A stretch of DNA of 7,049 nucleotides from contig CAZEGV010000092.1 of NCBI GenBank assembly GCA_964511645.1, positions 1 to 7,049 on the forward strand. The letters run 5' to 3'. Numbering within the stretch: position 1 is the stretch's first letter; each line of letters opens with the position of its first letter. The notes below the pieces were generated by a model, which worked only from the letters and a program-made list of their open reading frames with translations, had not been told where the DNA came from and ran no database searches. Below, piece by piece: positions 6,881-7,049 of this stretch. This DNA is from CAZEGV01 sp964511645. Its GTDB lineage: Bacteria > Bacteroidota > Bacteroidia > Cytophagales > JAAEPT01. The translations under genes were made by a program, and so were the position numbers.

Positions 6881-7049
6881 GCTAACGACCCGCTAAACGT
6901 AGTTACGTTCTGGGTTTTCTATTTTTTTAGTATCTGAAAGATACGTTAAAAAATGGAAAAGACAAAAAGAACGTAGCAAATTACATTTAGCGATTGTTGT
7001 GTTCCGTTTCCCGAATGGGCAGTGACCAGTGCTGAATCTTAATGATACT
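6881..7049 (+). repeat. Direct repeat, copy 2, cut by the window edge
   Basis: Second copy of the structured repeat, starting at GCTAACGACC and aligned to copy 1 from 6886 onward (161 of 164 bases identical). It keeps the long palindrome and the first 14-base arm (6884-6897), which pairs perfectly with the right arm of copy 1 at 4857-4870; copy 1's own left arm has one mismatch, so copy 2 appears closer to the original sequence at this end. The rest lies beyond the window. It starts 22 bases upstream of the start codon at 6858, so transcription of that gene must begin in or beyond this repeat. Confidence 0.95.

Noticed and set aside
4672..7049. Formal integron attC sites
   Set aside because: The GCTAAC/GTTAGC ends are suggestive, but the RYYYAAC and GTTRRRY consensus is not met exactly, the element is much longer than typical attC sites, and no integrase is present. 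Kept only as a hypothesis.
4677..7049. CRISPR array
   Set aside because: Only two repeat copies, 2.2 kb apart and more than 160 bases long, with a gene between them.

Overview
The window looks like a piece of a Bacteroidota chromosome, most likely a flavobacterium or close relative. The DNA is strongly AT-rich. Two proteins end in the type A sorting domain of the type IX secretion system (T9SS), which is confined to that phylum. Starts lack Shine-Dalgarno sequences, and one upstream region carries the TAnnTTTG promoter motif typical of the phylum. All four genes I support lie on the minus strand, so the window is read from right to left below.

Right part (about 4672-7049). A lipoprotein of the gamma-glutamyltransferase fold (5170-6858) sits tightly between two direct copies of a structured repeat. 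One copy is complete (about 4672-5149). The other (from 6881) runs off the window end and is 98% identical over the 164 bases that can be compared. The complete copy is built of nested inverted repeats and is visibly richer in G+C than the genes. The gamma-glutamyltransferase homologue lacks the catalytic threonine of the family, with Asn-Glu-His where Thr-Thr-His is expected, so it is probably not a classical self-processing transpeptidase. The layout of gene, structured repeat, gene in one orientation resembles a gene-cassette array, although no integrase is visible.

Middle part (3338-4671). A complete zinc-dependent medium-chain alcohol dehydrogenase (3527-4621) lies just beyond the complete repeat.

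Left part (1-3337). Two secreted T9SS cargo proteins lie in a row: a 339-residue protein of unknown function (2318-3337) and a family 9 glycoside hydrolase with an N-terminal Ig-like domain (89-2089), probably acting on cellulose or another beta-1,4-glucan. The 228-base gap between them holds what looks like the 3' end (domains V and VI) of a group II intron on the opposite strand, without its reverse transcriptase.

No pathway visibly links the four genes. The region reads as accessory DNA assembled from separate modules. The most unusual parts are the nested-palindrome repeat that brackets the altered gamma-glutamyltransferase, and that protein itself.
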